From Bombus terrestris (taxonomy: Eukaryota; Arthropoda; Insecta; Hymenoptera; Apidae): 64,000 nt of DNA. The notes below the pieces were generated by a model, which was given only the letters and a program-made list of their open reading frames with translations, ran no database searches and was not told where the DNA came from. Each line of letters opens with the position of its first letter. Position 1 is the stretch's first letter. Shown here one piece after another: positions 29,801-45,088 of the stretch. The stretch is from contig NW_025963639.1 in the NCBI RefSeq assembly GCF_910591885.1, forward strand, positions 62,001-126,000, given 5' to 3'. The position numbers and the translations under genes are program-made.

Positions 29801-32800
29801 TGGACATCGTTGGACACCGTTGGACACCGTTGGACAACGTGGGACATCGTGGGACAACGTGGGACAACGTGGGACAACGTGGGACAACGTGGGACACCGT
29901 TGGACACCGTGGGACACCGTTGGACACCGTTGGACACCGTTGGACATCGTTGGACATCGTTGGACATCGTGGGACACCGTTGGACATCGTTGGACATCGT
30001 TGGACACCGTTGGACATCGTTGGACACCGTTGGACATCGTGGGACAACGTGGGACAACGTGGGACAACGTGGGACAACGTGGGACAACGTGGGACAACGT
30101 GGGACAACGTGGGACATCGTGGGACAACGTGGGACAACGTGGGACAACGTGGGACAACGTGGGACAACGTGGGACACCGTTGGACATCGTTGGACACCGT
30201 GGGACAACGTGGGACAACGTGGGACAACGTGGGACACCGTTGGACACCGTTGGACACCGTTGGACACCGTTGGACACCGTTGGACATCGTTGGACACCGT
30301 GGGACAACGTGGGACAACGTGGGACAACGTGGGAAACCATGGAACAACGTGGGACAACGTGGGACACCGTTGGACATCGTCGGACAACGTGGGACAACGT
30401 GGGACAACGTGGGACAACGTGGGACAACGTGGGACAACGTGGGACAACGTGGGACACCGTTGGACACCGTGGGACACCGTTGGACACCGTTGGACATCGT
30501 TGGACACCGTGGGACAACGTGGGACAACGTGGGACAACGTGGGACAACGTGGGACAACGTGGGACAACGTGGGACAACGTGGGACAACGTGGGACAACGT
30601 GGGACAACGTGGGACAACGTGGGACATCGTGGGACAACGTGGGACAACGTGGGACAACGTGGGACAACGTGGGACACCGTTGGACAACGTGGGACACCGC
30701 TGGACATTGTTGGACACCGTGGGACAACGTGGGACAACGTGGGACAACGTGGGACATCGTGGGACAACGTGGGACAACGTGGGACAACGTGGGACAACGT
30801 GGGACAACGTGGGACACCGTTGGACACCGTTGGACATCGCTGGACACCGTTGGACATCGTTGGACACCGTGGGACAACGTGGGACAACGTGGGACAACGT
30901 GGGACAACGTGGGACAACGTGGGACAACGTGGGACAACGTGGGACAACGTGGGACAACGTGGGACAACGTGGGAAACCATGGAACAACGTGGGACAACGT
31001 GGGACACCGTTGGACATCGTTGGACATCGTTGGACACCGTGGGACAACGTGGGACAACGTGGGACACCGTTGGACATCGCTGGACACCGTTGGACATCGT
31101 TGGACACCGTGGGACAACGTGGGACAACGTGGGACAACGTGGGACAACGTGGGACAACGTGGGACAACGTGGGACAACGTGGGACAACGTGGGACAACGT
31201 GGGACATCGTGGGACAACGTGGGACAACGTGGGACAACGTGGGACAACGTGGGACATCGTTGGACACCGTTGGACATCGTGGGACAACGTGGGACAACGT
31301 GGGACAACGTGGGACAACGTGGGACAACGTGGGACACCGTTGGACATCGTTGGACACCGTGGGACAACGTGGGACAACGTGGGACAACGTGGGACACCGT
31401 TGGACACCGTTGGACACCGTTGGACACCGTTGGACACCGTTGGACATCGTTGGACACCGTGGGACAACGTGGGACAACGTGGGACAACGTGGGAAACCAT
31501 GGAACAACGTGGGACAACGTGGGACACCGTTGGACATCGTCGGACAACGTGGGACAACGTGGGACAACGTGGGACAACGTGGGACAACGTGGGACAACGT
31601 GGGACACCGTTGGACACCGTGGGACACCGTTGGACACCGTTGGACATCGTTGGACACCGTGGGACAACGTGGGACAACGTGGGACAACGTGGGAAACCAT
31701 GGAACAACGTGGGACAACGTGGGACACCGTTGGACATCGTTGGACATCGTTGGACACCGTGGGACAACGTGGGACAACGTGGGACACCGTTGGACATCGC
31801 TGGACACCGTTGGACATCGTTGGACACCGTGGGACAACGTGGGACAACGTGGGACAACGTGGGACATCGTGGGACAACGTGGGACAACGTGGGACAACGT
31901 GGGACAACGTGGGACAACGTGGGACAACGTGGGACAACGTGGGACAACGTGGGACAACGTGGGACATCGTGGGACAACGTGGGACAACGTGGGACAACGT
32001 GGGACAACGTGGGACACCGTTGGACACCGTTGGACACCGTTGGACACCGTTGGACACCGTTGGACATCGTTGGACACCGTGGGACAACGTGGGACAACGT
32101 GGGACAACGTGGGAAACCATGGAACAACGTGGGACAACGTGGGACACCGTTGGACATCGTCGGACAACGTGGGACAACGTGGGACAACGTGGGACAACGT
32201 GGGACAACGTGGGACAACGTGGGACAACGTGGGACACCGTTGGACACCGTGGGACACCGTTGGACACCGTTGGACATCGTTGGACACCGTGGGACAACGT
32301 GGGACAACGTGGGACAACGTGGGACAACGTGGGACAACGTGGGACAACGTGGGACAACGTGGGACAACGTGGGACAACGTGGGACAACGTGGGACAACGT
32401 GGGACATCGTGGGACAACGTGGGACAACGTGGGACAACGTGGGACAACGTGGGACACCGTTGGACAACGTGGGACACCGTTGGACATTGTTGGACACCGT
32501 GGGACAACGTGGGACAACGTGGGACAACGTGGGACATCGTGGGACAACGTGGGACAACGTGGGACAACGTGGGACAACGTGGGACAACGTGGGACAACGT
32601 GGGACAACGTGGGACATCGTGGGACAACGTGGGACAACGTGGGACAACGTGGGACACCGTTGGACACCGTTGGACACCGTTGGACACCGTTGGACATCGT
32701 TGGACACCGTGGGACAACGTGGGACAACGTGGGACAACGTGGGAAACCATGGAACAACGTGGGACAACGTGGGACACCGTTGGACATCGTTGGACATCGT

Positions 32801-33790
32801 TGGACACCGTGGGACAACGTGGGACAACGTGGGACACCGTTGGACATCGCTGGACACCGTTGGACATCGTTGGACACCGTGGGACAACGTGGGACAACGT
32901 GGGACAACGTGGGACAACGTGGGACAACGTGGGACAACGTGGGACAACGTGGGACAACGTGGGACATCGTGGGACAACGTGGGACAACGTGGGACAACGT
33001 GGGACAACGTGGGACATCGTTGGACACCGTTGGACACCGTGGGACAACGTGGGACAACGTGGGACAACGTGGGACAACGTGGGACAACGTGGGACAACGT
33101 GGGACAACGTGGGACAACGTGGGACAACGTGGGACAACGTGGGACAACGTGGGACAACGTGGGACAACGTGGGACATCGTGGGACAACGTGGGACACCGT
33201 TGGACATCGTTGGACATCGTTGGACACCGTGGGACAACGTGGGACAACGTGGGAAAACGTGGGACAACGTGGGACACCGTTGGACACCGTTGGACATCGT
33301 TGGACACCGTTGGACATCGCTGGACACCGTTGGACATCGTTGGACACCGTGGGACAACGTGGGACAACGTGGGACAACGTGGGACAACGTGGGACAACGT
33401 GGGACAACGTGGGACAACGTGGGACAACGTGGGACATCGTGGGACAACGTGGGACAACGTGGGACAACGTGGGACAACGTGGTACAACGTGGGACAACGT
33501 GGGACAACGTGGGACAACGTGGGACAACGTGGGACAACGTGGGACAACGTGGGACAACGTGGGACAACGTGGGACAACGTGGGACAACGTGGGACATCGT
33601 GGGACAACGTGGGACAACGTGGGACAACGTGGGACAACGTGGGACAACGTGGGACACCGTTGGACATCGTTGGACAACGTGGGACACCGTTGGACATCGT
33701 TGGACACCGTGGGACAACGTGGGACAACGTGGGACAACGTGGGACAACGTGGGACAACGTGGGACAACGTGGGACAACGTGGGACATCGT

Positions 33791-35180
33791 GGGACAACGT
33801 GGGACAACGTGGGACCACGTGGGACAACGCGGGACAACGTGGGACAACGTGGGACAACGTGGGACAACGTGGGACAACGTGGGACAACGTGGGACATCGT
33901 GGGACAACGTGGGACAACGTGGGACAACGTGGGACAACGTGGGACAACGTGGGACACCGTTGGACATCGTTGGACACCGTGGGACACCGTGGGACAACGT
34001 GGGACAACGTGGGACAACGAGGGACAACGTGGGACAACGTGGGAAACCATGGAACAACGTGGGACAACGTGGGACACCGTTGGACATCGTTGGACAACGT
34101 GGGACAACGTGGGACAACGTGGGACAACGTGGGACAACGTGGGACAACGTGGGACAACGTGGGACAACGTGGGACAACGTGGGACATCGTGGGACAACGT
34201 GGGACAACGTGGGACAACGTGGGACAACGTGGGACATCGTGGGACAACGTGGGACAACGTGGGACAACGTGGGACAACGTGGGACAACGTGGGACACCGT
34301 TGGACATCGTTGGACAACGTGGGACACCGTTGGACATCGTTGGACACCGTGGGACAACGTGGGACAACGTGGGACACCGTTGGACACCGTTGGACATCGT
34401 TGGACACCGTGGGACAACGTGGGACAACGTGGGACAACGTGGGAAACCATGGAACAACGTGGGACAACGTGGGACACCGTTGGACATCGTTGGACAACGT
34501 GGGACAACGTGGGACAACGTGGGACAACGTGGGACAACGTGGGACAACGTGGGACAACGTGGGACACCGTTGGACACCGTGGGACACCGTTGGACACCGT
34601 TGGACATCGTTGGACACCGTGGGACAACGTGGGACAACGTGGGACAACGTGGGAGAACGTGGGACAACGTGGGACAACGTGGGACAACGTGGGACAACGT
34701 GGGACAACGTGGGACAACGTGGGACATCGTGGGACAACGTGGGACAACGTGGGACAACGTGGGACAACGTGGGACACCGTTGGACAACGTGGGACACCGT
34801 TGGACATCGTTGGACACCGTGGGACAACGTGGGACAACGTGGGACCACGTGGGACAACGCGGGACAACGTGGGACAACGTGGGACAACGTGGGACAACGT
34901 GGGACAACGTGGGACAACGTGGGACATCGTGGGACAACGTGGGACAACGTGGGACAACGTGGGACAACGTGGGACAACGTGGGACACCGTTGGACATCGT
35001 TGGACACCGTGGGACACCGTGGGACAACGTGGGACAACGTGGGACAACGAGGGACAACGTGGGACAACGTGGGAAACCATGGAACAACGTGGGACAACGT
35101 GGGACACCGTTGGACATCGTTGGACAACGTGGGACAACGTGGGACAACGTGGGACAACGTGGGACAACGTGGGACAACGT
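33791..35180 (+). repeat. 1,030-bp-offset duplication marked by GCGGGACAAC and GAGGGACAAC
   Basis: About 33791-34150 matches about 34821-35180 at 1,030 bp. The CACGTG monomer followed at once by GCGGGACAAC occurs near 33811 and 34841, GAGGGACAAC near 34019 and 35049, and the CCATGG dimer near 34041 and 35071. Three rare variants in the same order make independent origin very unlikely. Confidence 0.8.
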
Positions 35181-38100
35181 GGGACAACGTGGGACACCGT
35201 TGGACACCGTGGGACACCGTTGGACACCGTTGGACATCGTTGGACATCGTTGGACACCGTGGGACAACGTGGGACAACGTGGGACAACGTGGGACAACGT
35301 GGGACACCGTTGGACATCGTTGGACATCGTTGGACATCGTGGGACACCGTTGGACATCGTTGGACAACGTGGGAAACCATGGAACAACGTGGGACAACGT
35401 GGGACACCGTTGGACATCGTTGGACAACGTGGGACAACGTGGGACAACGTGGGACAACGTGGGACAACGTGGGACAACGTGGGACAACGTGGGACACCGT
35501 TGGACAACGTGGGACACCGTTGGACATCGTTGGACACCGTGGGACAACGTGGGACAACGTGGGACAACGTGGGACAACGTGGGACAACGTGGGACAACGT
35601 GGGACAACGTGGGACAACGTGGGACAACGTGGGACAACGTGGGACACCGTTGGACACCGTGGGACACCGTTGGACACCGTTGGACATCGTTGGACACCGT
35701 GGGACAACGTGGGACAACGTGGGACAACGTGGGACAACGTGGGACAACGTGGGACAACGTGGGACAACGTGGGACAACGTGGGACAACGTGGGACAACGT
35801 GGGACAACGTGGGACAACGTGGGACAACGTGGGACAACGTGGGACACCGTTGGACAACGTGGGACACCGTTGGACATCGTTGGACACCGTGGGACAACGT
35901 GGGACAACGTGGGACAACGTGGGACAACGTGGGACAACGTGGGACACCGTTGGACATCGTTGGACATCGTTGGACATCGTTGGACATCGTTGGACATCGT
36001 GGGACACCGTTGGACATCGTTGGACATCGTTGGACACCGTTGGACATCGTTGGACATCGTTGGACATCGTTGGACACCGTTGGACACCGTTGGACACCGT
36101 TGGACACCGTTGGACATCGTTGGACACCGTGGGACAACGTGGGACAACGTGGGACAACGTGGGACAACGTGGGACAACGTGGGACAACGTGGGACATCGT
36201 GGGACAACGTGGGACAACGTGGGACAACGTGGGACAACGTGGGACAACGTGGGACACCGTTGGACACCGTGGGACACCGTTGGACACCGTTGGACATCGT
36301 TGGACACCGTGGGACAACGTGGGACAACGTGGGACAACGTGGGACACCGTTGGACATCGTTGGACACCGTGGGACAACGTGGGACAACGTGGGACAACGT
36401 GGGAGAACGTGGGACAACGTGGGACAACGTGGGACAACGTGGGACAACGTGGGACAACGTGGGACAACGTGGGACATCGTGGGACAACGTGGGACAACGT
36501 GGGACAACGTGGGACAACGTGGGACACCGTTGGACAACGTGGGACACCGTTGGACATCGTTGGACACCGTGGGACAACGTGGGACAACGTGGGACCACGT
36601 GGGACAACGTGGGACAACGTGGGACAACGTGGGACAACGTGGGACAACGTGGGACAACGTGGGACAACGTGGGACAACGTGGGACAACGTGGGACATCGT
36701 GGGACAACGTGGGACAACGTGGGACAACGTGGGACAACGTGGGACACCGTTGGACAACGTGGGACACCGTTGGACATCGTTGGACACCGTGGGACAACGT
36801 GGGACAACGTGGGACCACGTGGGACAACGTGGGACAACGTGGGACAACGTGGGACAACGTGGGACAACGTGGGACAACGTGGGACAACGTGGGACAACGT
36901 GGGACAACGTGGGACACCGTTGGACATCGTTGGACACCGTGGGACACCGTGGGACAACGTGGGACAACGTGGGACAACGTGGGACAACGTGGGACAACGT
37001 GGGAAACCATGGAACAACGTGGGACAACGTGGGACACCGTTGGACATCGTTGGACAACGTGGGACAACGTGGGACAACGTGGGACAACGTGGGACAACGT
37101 GGGACAACGTGGGACACCGTTGGACACCGTGGGACACCGTTGGACACCGTTGGACATCGTTGGACACCGTGGGAAACCATGGAACAACGTGGGACAACGT
37201 GGGACACCGTTGGACATCGTTGGACAACGTGGGACAACGTGGGACAACGTGGGACAACGTGGGACAACGTGGGACAACGTGGGACACCGTTGGACACCGT
37301 GGGACACCGTTGGACACCGTTGGACATCGTTGGACACCGTGGGACAACGTGGGACAACGTGGGACAACGTGGGACACCGTTGGACATCGTTGGACACCGT
37401 GGGACAACGTGGGACAACGTGGGACAACGTGGGAGAACGTGGGACAACGTGGGACAACGTGGGACAACGTGGGACAACGTGGGACAACGTGGGACAACGT
37501 GGGACATCGTGGGACAACGTGGGACAACGTGGGACAACGTGGGACAACGTGGGACACCGTTGGACAACGTGGGACACCGTTGGACATCGTTGGACACCGT
37601 GGGACAACTTGGGACAACGTGGGACCACGTGGGACAACGTGGGACCACGTGGGACAACGTGGGACAACGTGGGACAACGTGGGACAACGTGGGACAACGT
37701 GGGACAACGTGGGACAACGTGGGACAACGTGGGACAACGTGGGACAACGTGGGACACCGTTGGACATCGTTGGACACCGTGGGACACAGTGGGACAACGT
37801 GGGACAACGTGGGACAACGTGGGACAACGTGGGACAACGTGGGAAACCATGGAACAACGTGGGACAACGTGGGACACCGTTGGACATCGTTGGACAACGT
37901 GGGACAACGTGGGACAACGTGGGACAACGTGGGACAACGTGGGACAACGTGGGACACCGTTGGACACCGTTGGACATCGTTGGACACCGTGGGACAACGT
38001 GGGACAACGTGGGACAACGTGGGACAACGTGGGACAACGTGGGACAACGTGGGACAACGTGGGACAACGTGGGACAACGTGGGACAACGTGGGACAACGT

Positions 38101-38908
38101 GGGACAACGTGGGACAACGTGGGACAACGTGGGACACCGTTGGACAACGTGGGACATCGTTGGACATCGTTGGACATCGTTGGACACCGTTGGACACCGT
38201 TGGACACCGTTGGACATCGTTGGACACCGTGGGACAACGTGGGACAACGTGGGACAACGTGGGACAACGTGGGACAACGTTGGACATCGTGGGACAACGT
38301 GGGACAACGTGGGACAACGTGGGACAACGTGGGACAACGTGGGACACCGTTGGACACCGTGGGACACCGTTGGACACCGTTGGACATCGTTGGACACCGT
38401 GGGACAACGTGGGACAACGTGGGACAACGTGGGACAACGTGGGACAACGTGGGACACCGTTGGACATCGTTGGACATCGTTGGACATCGTTGGACATCGT
38501 GGGACACCGTTGGACATCGTTGGACATCGTTGGACACCGTTGGACATCGTTGGACATCGTTGGACATCGTTGGACACCGTTGGACACCGTTGGACACCGT
38601 TGGACATCGTTGGACACCGTGGGACAACGTGGGACAACTTGGGACAACGTGGGACAACGTGGGACAACGTGGGACAACGTGGGACATCGTGGGACAACGT
38701 GGGACAACGTGGGACAACGTGGGACAACGTGGGACAACGTGGGACACCGTTGGACACCGTGGGACACCGTTGGACACCGTTGGACATCGTTGGACACCGT
38801 GGGACAACGTGGGACAACGTGGGACAACGTGGGACACCGTTGGACATCGTTGGACACCGTGGGACAACGTGGGACAACGTGGGACAACGTGGGAGAACGT
38901 GGGACAAC

Positions 38909-39910
38909 GTGGGCCAACGTGGGACAACGTGGGACAACGTGGGACAACGTGGGACAACGTGGGACAACGTGGGACAACGTGGGACAACGTGGGACAACGT
39001 GGGACACCGTTGGACAACGTGGGACACCGTTGGACATCGTTGGACACCGTGGGACAACGTGGGACAACGTGGGACAACGTGGGACAACGTGGGACAACGT
39101 GGGACAACGTGGGACACCGTTGGACACCGTGGGACACCGTTGGACACCGTTGGACATCGTTGGACACCGTGGGACAACGTGGGACAACGTGGGACAACGT
39201 GGGACAACGTGGGACAACGTGGGACAACGTGGGACACCGTTGGACACCGTGGGACACCGTTGGACACCGTTGGACATCGTTGGACACCGTGGGACAACGT
39301 GGGACAACGTGGGACAACGTGGGCCAACGTGGGACAACGTGGGACAACGTGGGACAACGTGGGACAACGTGGGACAACGTGGGACAACGTGGGACAACGT
39401 GGGACAACGTGGGACACCGTTGGACAACGTGGGACACCGTTGGACATCGTTGGACATCGTTGGACACCGTGGGACACCGTGGGACAACGTGGGACAACGT
39501 GGGACAACGTGGGACAACGTGGGACAACGTGGGACACCGTTGGACACCGTGGGACACCGTTGGACACCGTTGGACATCGTTGGACACCGTGGGACAACGT
39601 GGGACAACGTGGGACAACGTGGGACAACGTGGGACAACGTGGGACAACGTGGGACACCGTTGGACACCGTGGGACACCGTTGGACACCGTTGGACATCGT
39701 TGGACACCGTGGGACAACGTGGGACAACGTGGGACAACGTGGGCCAACGTGGGACAACGTGGGACAACGTGGGACAACGTGGGACAACGTGGGACAACGT
39801 GGGACAACGTGGGACAACGTGGGACAACGTGGGACACCGTTGGACAACGTGGGACACCGTTGGACATCGTTGGACACCGTGGGACAACGTGGGACAACGT
39901 GGGACAACGT
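38909..39910 (+). repeat. 410-420-bp higher-order repeat with nested 120-bp duplication
   Basis: The rare monomer GTGGGCCAAC occurs near 38909, 39319 and 39739, giving units of 410 and 420 bp. Each complete unit contains the same 120-bp word twice in a row: two GTTGGACACC-type islands separated by six GTGGGACAAC, near 39111 and 39231, and near 39531 and 39651. This is a three-level hierarchy (10, 120 and 410-420 bp). The third unit is partial and ends where the T-rich domain at 39.94 kb begins. Confidence 0.85.
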
Positions 39911-39938
39911 GGGACAACGTGGGACAACTTGGGACACC

Positions 39939-40368
39939 GTTGGACATCGTTGGACATCGTTGGACATCGTGGGACACCGTTGGACATCGTTGGACATCGT
40001 TGGACACCGTTGGACACCGTTGGACAACGTGGGACATCGTGGGACAACGTGGGACAACGTGGGACAACGTGGGACAACGTGGGACACCGTTGGACACCGT
40101 GGGACACCGTTGGACACCGTTGGACACCGTTGGACATCGTTGGACATCGTTGGACATCGTGGGACACCGTTGGACATCGTTGGACATCGTTGGACACCGT
40201 TGGACATCGTTGGACACCGTTGGACATCGTTGGACATCGTTGGACATCGTGGGACACCGTTGGACATCGTTGGACATCGTTGGACACCGTTGGACATCGT
40301 TGGACATCGTTGGACATCGTTGGACACCGTTGGACACCGTTGGACACCGTTGGACATCGTTGGACATC
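39939..40368 (+). repeat. T-type monomer domain
   Basis: GTTGGACATC and GTTGGACACC monomers dominate for about 430 bp, with a short GTGGGACAAC interruption at about 40029-40080. The order of monomers resembles 13651-14050 in the 12-14 kb unit. The domain lies in the second long stretch lacking the CCATGG dimer (about 37.86-41.08 kb). Confidence 0.8.
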
Positions 40369-43300
40369 GTGGGACAACGTGGGACAACGTGGGACAACGT
40401 GGGACAACGTGGGACAACGTGGGACAACGTGGGATAACGTGGGACAACGTGGGACAACGTGGGACACCGTTGGACATCGCTGGACACCGTTGGACATCGT
40501 TGGACACCGTGGGACAACGTGGGACAACGTGGGACAACGTGGGACACCGTTGGACACCGTTGGACACCGTTGGACACCGTTGGACATCGTTGGACACCGT
40601 GGGACAACGTGGGACAACGTGGGACAACGTGGGACATCGTGGGACAACGTGGGACAACGTGGGACAACGTGGGACAACGTTGGACATCGTTGGACACCGT
40701 TGGACACCGTGGGACAACGTGGGACAACGTGGGACAACGTGGGACAACGTGGGACAACGTGGGACAACGTGGGACAACGTGGGACAACGTGGGACAACGT
40801 GGGACAACGTGGGACAACGTGGGACAACGTGGGACAACGTGGGACAACGTGGGACAACGTGGGACATCGTGGGACAACGTGGGACAACGTGGGACAACGT
40901 GGGACAACGTGGGACAACGTGGGACACCGTTGGACATCGTTGGACACCGTGGGACAACGTGGGACAACGTGGGACAACGTGGGACACCGTTGGACACCGT
41001 TGGACACCGTTGGACACCGTTGGACACCGTTGGACATCGTTGGACACCGTGGGACAACGTGGGACAACGTGGGACAACGTGGGAAACCATGGAACAACGT
41101 GGGACAACGTGGGACACCGTTGGACATCGTCGGACAACGTGGGACAACGTGGGACAACGTGGGACAACGTGGGACAACGTGGGACAACGTGGGACAACGT
41201 GGGACAACGTGGGACACCGTTGGACACCGTGGGACACCGTTGGACACCGTTGGACATCGTTGGACACCGTGGGACAACGTGGGACAACGTGGGAAAACGT
41301 GGGACAACGTGGGACACCGTTGGACATCGCTGGACACCGTTGGACATCGTTGGACACCGTGGGACAACGTGGGACAACGTGGGACAACGTGGGACAACGT
41401 GGGACAACGTGGGACAACGTGGGACAACGTGGGACAACGTGGGACAACGTGGGACAACGTGGGACAACGTGGGACAACGTGGGACAACGTGGGACATCGT
41501 GGGACAACGTGGGACAACGTGGGACAACGTGGGACAACGTGGGACATCGTGGGACAACGTGGGACAACGTGGGACAACGTGGGACACCGTTGGACACCGT
41601 TGGACACCGTTGGACACCGTTGGACATCGTTGGACACCGTGGGACAACGTGGGACAACGTGGGAAACCATGGAACAACGTGGGACAACGTGGGACACCGT
41701 TGGACATCGTTGGACATCGTTGGACACCGTGGGACAACGTGGGACAACGTGGGAAAACGTGGGACAACGTGGGACACCGTTGGACATCGCTGGACACCGT
41801 TGGACATCGTTGGACACCGTGGGACAACGTGGGACAACGTGGGACAACGTGGGACAACGTGGGACAACGTGGGACAACGTGGGACAACGTGGGACAACGT
41901 GGGACAACTTGGGACATCGTGGGACAACGTGGGACAACGTGGGACAACGTGGGACAACGTGGGACATCGTTGGACACCGTTGGAAACCGTGGGACAACGT
42001 GGGACAACGTGGGACAACGTGGGACAACGTGGGACAACGTGGGACAACGTGGGACAACGTGGGACAACGTGGGACATCGTGGGACAACGTGGGACAACGT
42101 GGGACAACGTGGGACATCGTGGGACAACGTGGGACAACGTGGGACAACGTGGGACAACGTGGGACAACGTGGGACACCGTTGGACATCGTTGGACACCGT
42201 GGGACAACGTGGGACAACGTGGGACAACGTGGGACACCGTTGGACACCGTTGGACACCGTTGGACACCGTTGGACACCGTTGGACATCGTTGGACACCGT
42301 GGGACAACGTGGGACAACGTGGGACAACGTGGGAAACCATGGAACAACGTGGGACAACGTGGGAAATCGTTGGACATCGTCGGACAACGTGGGACAACGT
42401 GGGACAACGTGGGACAACGTGGGACAACGTGGGACAACGTGGGACAACGTGGGACAACGTGGGACAACGTGGGACAACGTGGGACATCGTGGGACAACGT
42501 GGGACAACGTGGGACAACGTGGGACACCGTTGGACACCGTTGGACACCGTTGGACACCGTTGGACATCGTTGGACACCGTGGGACAACGTGGGACAACGT
42601 GGGACAACGTGGGAAACCATGGAACAACGTGGGACAACGTGGGACACCGTTGGACATCGTTGGACATCGTTGGACACCGTGGGACAACGTGGGACAACGT
42701 GGGACACCGTTGGACATCGCTGGACACCGTTGGACATCGTTGGACACCGTGGGACAACGTGGGACAACGTGGGACAACGTGGGACAACGTGGGACAACGT
42801 GGGACAACGTGGGACAACGTGGGACAACGTGGGACAACGTGGGACAACGTGGGACAACGTGGGACATCGTGGGACAACGTGGGACAACGTGGGACAACGT
42901 GGGACAACGTGGGACATCGTTGGACACCGTTGGACACCGTGGGACAACGTGGGACAACGTGGGACAACGTGGGACAACGTGGGACAACGTGGGACAACGT
43001 GGGACAACGTGGGACAACGTGGGACAACGTGGGACAACGTGGGACAACGTGGGACAACGTGGGACAACGTGGGACAACGTGGGACATCGTGGGACACCGT
43101 TGGACACCGTGGGACACCGTTGGACACCGTTGGACATCGTTGGACACCGTGGGACAACGTGGGACAACGTGGGACAACGTGGGACAACGTGGGAGAACGT
43201 GGGACAACGTGGGACAACGTGGGACAACGTGGGACAACGTGGGACAACGTGGGACAACGTGGGACATCGTGGGACAACGTGGGACAACGTGGGACAACGT

Positions 43301-45088
43301 GGGACAACGTGGGACACCGTTGGACAACGTGGGACACCGTTGGACATTGTTGGACACCGTGGGACAACGTGGGACAACGTGGGACAACGTGGGACATCGT
43401 GGGACAACGTGGGACAACGTGGGACAACGTGGGACAACGTGGGACAACGTGGGACACCGTTGGACACCGTTGGACACCGTTGGACACCGTTGGACATCGT
43501 TGGACACCGTGGGACAACGTGGGACAACGTGGGACAACGTGGGAAACCATGGAACAACGTGGGACAACGTGGGACACCGTTGGACATCGTTGGACATCGT
43601 TGGACACCGTGGGACAACGTGGGACAACGTGGGAAAACGTGGGACAACGTGGGACACCGTTGGACATCGCTGGACACCGTTGGACATCGTTGGACACCGT
43701 GGGACAACGTGGGACAACGTGGGACAACGTGGGACAACGTGGGACAACGTGGGACAACGTGGGACAACGTGGGACAACGTGGGACAACGTGGGACAACGT
43801 GGGACATCGTGGGACAACGTGGGACAACGTGGGACAACGTGGGACAACGTGGGACATCGTTGGACACCGTTGGACACCGTGGGACAACGTGGGACAACGT
43901 GGGACAACGTGGGACAACGTGGGACAACGTGGGACAACGTGGGACAACGTGGGACAACGTGGGACAACGTGGGACAACGTGGGACAACGTGGGACAACGT
44001 GGGACAACGTGGGACAACGTGGGACAACGTGGGACAACGTGGGACATCGTGGGACAACGTGGGACAACGTGGGACAACGTGGGACAACGTGGGACAACGT
44101 GGGACACCGTTGGACATCGTTGGACAACGTGGGACACCGTTGGACATCGTTGGACACCGTGGGACAACGTGGGACAACGTGGGACACCGTTGGACACCGT
44201 TGGACATCGTTGGACACCGTGGGACAACGTGGGACAACGTGGGACAACGTGGGAAACCATGGAACAACGTGGGACAACGTGGGACACCGTTGGACATCGT
44301 TGGACAACGTGGGACAACGTGGGACAACGTGGGACAACGTGGGACAACGTGGGACAACGTGGGACACCGTTGGACACCGTGGGACACCGTTGGACACCGT
44401 TGGACATCGTTGGACACCGTGGGACAACGTGGGACAACGTGGGACAACGTGGGAGAACGTGGGACAACGTGGGACAACGTGGGACAACGTGGGACAACGT
44501 GGGACAACGTGGGACAACGTGGGACAACGTGGGACAACGTGGGACAACGTGGGACAACGTGGGACAACGTGGGACACCGTTGGACAACGTGGGACACCGT
44601 TGGACATCGTTGGACACCGTGGGACAACGTGGGACAACGTGGGACCACGTGGGACAACGTGGGACAACGTGGGACAACGTGGGACAACGTGGGACAACGT
44701 GGGACAACGTGGGACATCGTGGGACAACGTGGGACAACGTGGGACAACGTGGGACAACGTGGGACACCGTTGGACATCGTTGGACACCGTGGGACACCGT
44801 GGGACAACGTGGGACAACGTGGGACAACGAGGGACAACGTGGGACAACGTGGGAAACCATGGAACAACGTGGGACAACGTGGGACACCGTTGGACATCGT
44901 TGGACAACGTGGGACAACGTGGGACAACGTGGGACAACGTGGGACAACGTGGGACAACGTGGGACAACGTGGGACACCGTTGGACACCGTGGGACACCGT
45001 TGGACACGGTTGGACATCGTTGGACATCGTTGGACACCGTGGGACAACGTGGGACAACGTGGGACAACGTGGGACAACGTGGGACACC

